64,000 nucleotides of DNA from Pirellulales bacterium (lineage in GTDB: Bacteria; Planctomycetota; Planctomycetia; Pirellulales; Thermoguttaceae). This document shows, piece after piece, positions 63,287-64,000 of the stretch. The notes below the pieces were generated by a model. That model was not told the origin of the DNA, made no database searches, and was given only the letters and a program-made list of their open reading frames with translations. The first letter of the stretch is position 1; each line of letters starts with the position of its first letter. The translations under genes were made by a program, and so were the position numbers. Location of the stretch: contig JAFGRD010000051.1 in assembly GCA_016935315.1 (NCBI GenBank), positions 1 through 64,000 of the forward strand. Reading direction: 5' to 3'.

Positions 63287-63391
63287 CTATTGACGCTTGC
63301 GCCCTCAATGCACGAGGGCGCCCCACGGGAGCCCGACTTGTCCGGCCTCCCGTGGGTCGGCCTGGATCATTCACAATGCAAACATCAACAA
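63287..63391 (+). repeat. Dispersed repeat family B, copy 2
   Basis: This is an inverted partner of 48240-48344, the same length and about 91% identical. It lies just upstream of the homocysteine methyltransferase/MTHFR gene (minus strand) and falsely extends its open frame. The central inverted repeat CGGGAG/CTCCCG is conserved in both copies. Confidence 0.8.
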
Positions 63392-63457
63392 GCGCGAGTT
63401 GCCGTGCCCCTGCACCTCTATATACAATACTCGCAACACTTCGGCCAAGTGGCGGCC

Positions 63458-63523
63458 CGGGCGACTTGTCGCTGAATTCTCAAGAATTCAGCTTGTTGCG
63501 TTGCGGAGAGATTTCAAGTCTGA
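63458..63523 (+). repeat. Dispersed intergenic repeat, family C, copy 2
   Basis: Blocks GCGACTTGTCGCTGA, CAAGAATTCAG and AAGTCTGA match those at 394-490 in order, with shorter spacing. It lies upstream of the gene at 63595. The gap 63249-63594 otherwise holds only the family B repeat. Confidence 0.4.
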
Positions 63524-63594
63524 TCTGCCGTCTTTGGCGGCTTTAGCTACCATTCGGCCCAATACCGGCAAGCCCGAAGAACAGGTTGCGCATC

Positions 63595-64000
63595 ATGTTC
63601 CACCCGAAAAGCCTCCGGTCGAGTTTCGCGATCCTCCTTCTGCCGATCCTGCCGGCGCTGTGGGCCACGGACCCCGCCGCATATTGGACCGTCGGCGCGG
63701 CGATGGCCGCACCGGCCGAGACGGACAAGGCCCAATGGGTCGCGCCGCCCGGCGCTGCGGCAGGGGAGAAATCGGATCCGCAGAGTGCTCGAAACCGCTT
63801 CCACTACTTCCGCAAGGTGGTACAATTGGCGGCGATTCCCGAGGATGCCACGCTGCGCTTCGCGGCCGACAGCAACGCCCGGCTGTGGATCAACGGCCAG
63901 GTCGTTCGCCGCAAAGTGGCCCGATACCACATGGAGAGGATCACCGCCGAGGTGGTCAACGCGGCCCCGTATCTTCGCGCGGGAGCGAACGTCATTGTGG
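63595..64000 (+). CDS. Exported GH78-like (alpha-L-rhamnosidase type) protein, N-terminal part
   Basis: The frame opens at ATG 63595 and continues past the window edge, 135 residues visible. A signal peptide with hydrophobic core AILLLPILPALWA is followed by a linker. Then comes a beta-sandwich pattern, FHYFRKVVQLAAIPEDATLR, FAADSNARLWINGQVVRR. This pattern is typical of the N-terminal domain of family 78 rhamnosidases and related sugar hydrolases. The catalytic barrel is outside the window, so the enzyme assignment is provisional. It fits the deoxysugar theme of the window. Confidence 0.65.
   Translation, partial: MFHPKSLRSSFAILLLPILPALWATDPAAYWTVGAAMAAPAETDKAQWVAPPGAAAGEKSDPQSARNRFHYFRKVVQLAAIPEDATLRFAADSNARLWINGQVVRRKVARYHMERITAEVVNAAPYLRAGANVIV

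Noticed and set aside
61194-63293. 699-residue plus-strand frame opposite the methyltransferase/MTHFR gene
   Set aside because: It begins in the repeat element and is antisense to an unmistakable enzyme.

Overview
The window is high-GC bacterial chromosome and most likely comes from a planctomycete of the Pirellulales type. The inference rests on two giant exported proteins carrying the planctomycete N-terminal LEPR-x-VLDAGP signature and C-terminal dockerin-like repeats. Other signs are a three-heme protein resembling the hydrazine synthase alpha family, several sugar hydrolases, an ispE-spoVG pair and tiny planctomycete-looking basic proteins. I saw no rRNA, tRNA, CRISPR array or complete insertion sequence with a transposase.

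Layout. 1-11 kb: a 1292-residue zinc-ribbon/membrane/hydrolase/beta-propeller fusion, a CheW-receiver-HPt signalling protein, a 32-residue basic protein, a FabZ-like dehydratase, a rhomboid protease, trmB and a coiled-coil protein. 11-16.6 kb: two alpha-L-fucosidases (GH29, GH95) facing a Tat-exported Gfo/Idh/MocA oxidoreductase. 17-19.7 kb: a compositionally distinct two-gene island (SEC-C/HNH nuclease-like protein plus a 524-residue unknown). 20-24 kb: an M16 protease, a PilZ protein and a cytochrome c peroxidase remnant. 24-36 kb: two tandem paralogous giants with lamin-tail, CotH and dockerin modules, each behind a similar promoter. 36-39 kb: an ArsR repressor and a CoA-disulfide-reductase/rhodanese/TusA/DsrE fusion. 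39-44 kb: tyrA, purSL, purQ and a small protein. 44-50.7 kb: spoVG and ispE, a VTT membrane protein, bioA, a SAM hydroxide adenosyltransferase and gatB. 50.9-58 kb: a fucose-isomerase-like protein and a minus-strand run hisF, pilT, a GspE-like protein, cvpA and a small membrane protein. 58-64 kb: the three-heme protein, a homocysteine methyltransferase/MTHFR fusion and the start of a GH78-like exported protein.

How the genes fit together. The fucosidases, the oxidoreductase, the fucose-isomerase-like enzyme and the rhamnosidase-like start suggest use of fucose- and rhamnose-rich polysaccharide. ArsR plus the sulfur-carrier fusion form a self-contained persulfide module with a readable promoter and operator. 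The retraction-ATPase-like PilT sits beside a membrane-anchored relative that has lost its P-loop. At least three families of short dispersed repeats lie between genes, one of them with terminal inverted repeats like a MITE.

Most promising for novelty: the HNH/524-residue island, the zinc ribbon inserted inside SpoVG, the P-loop-less GspE relative, the 32-residue basic protein and the dispersed repeats.
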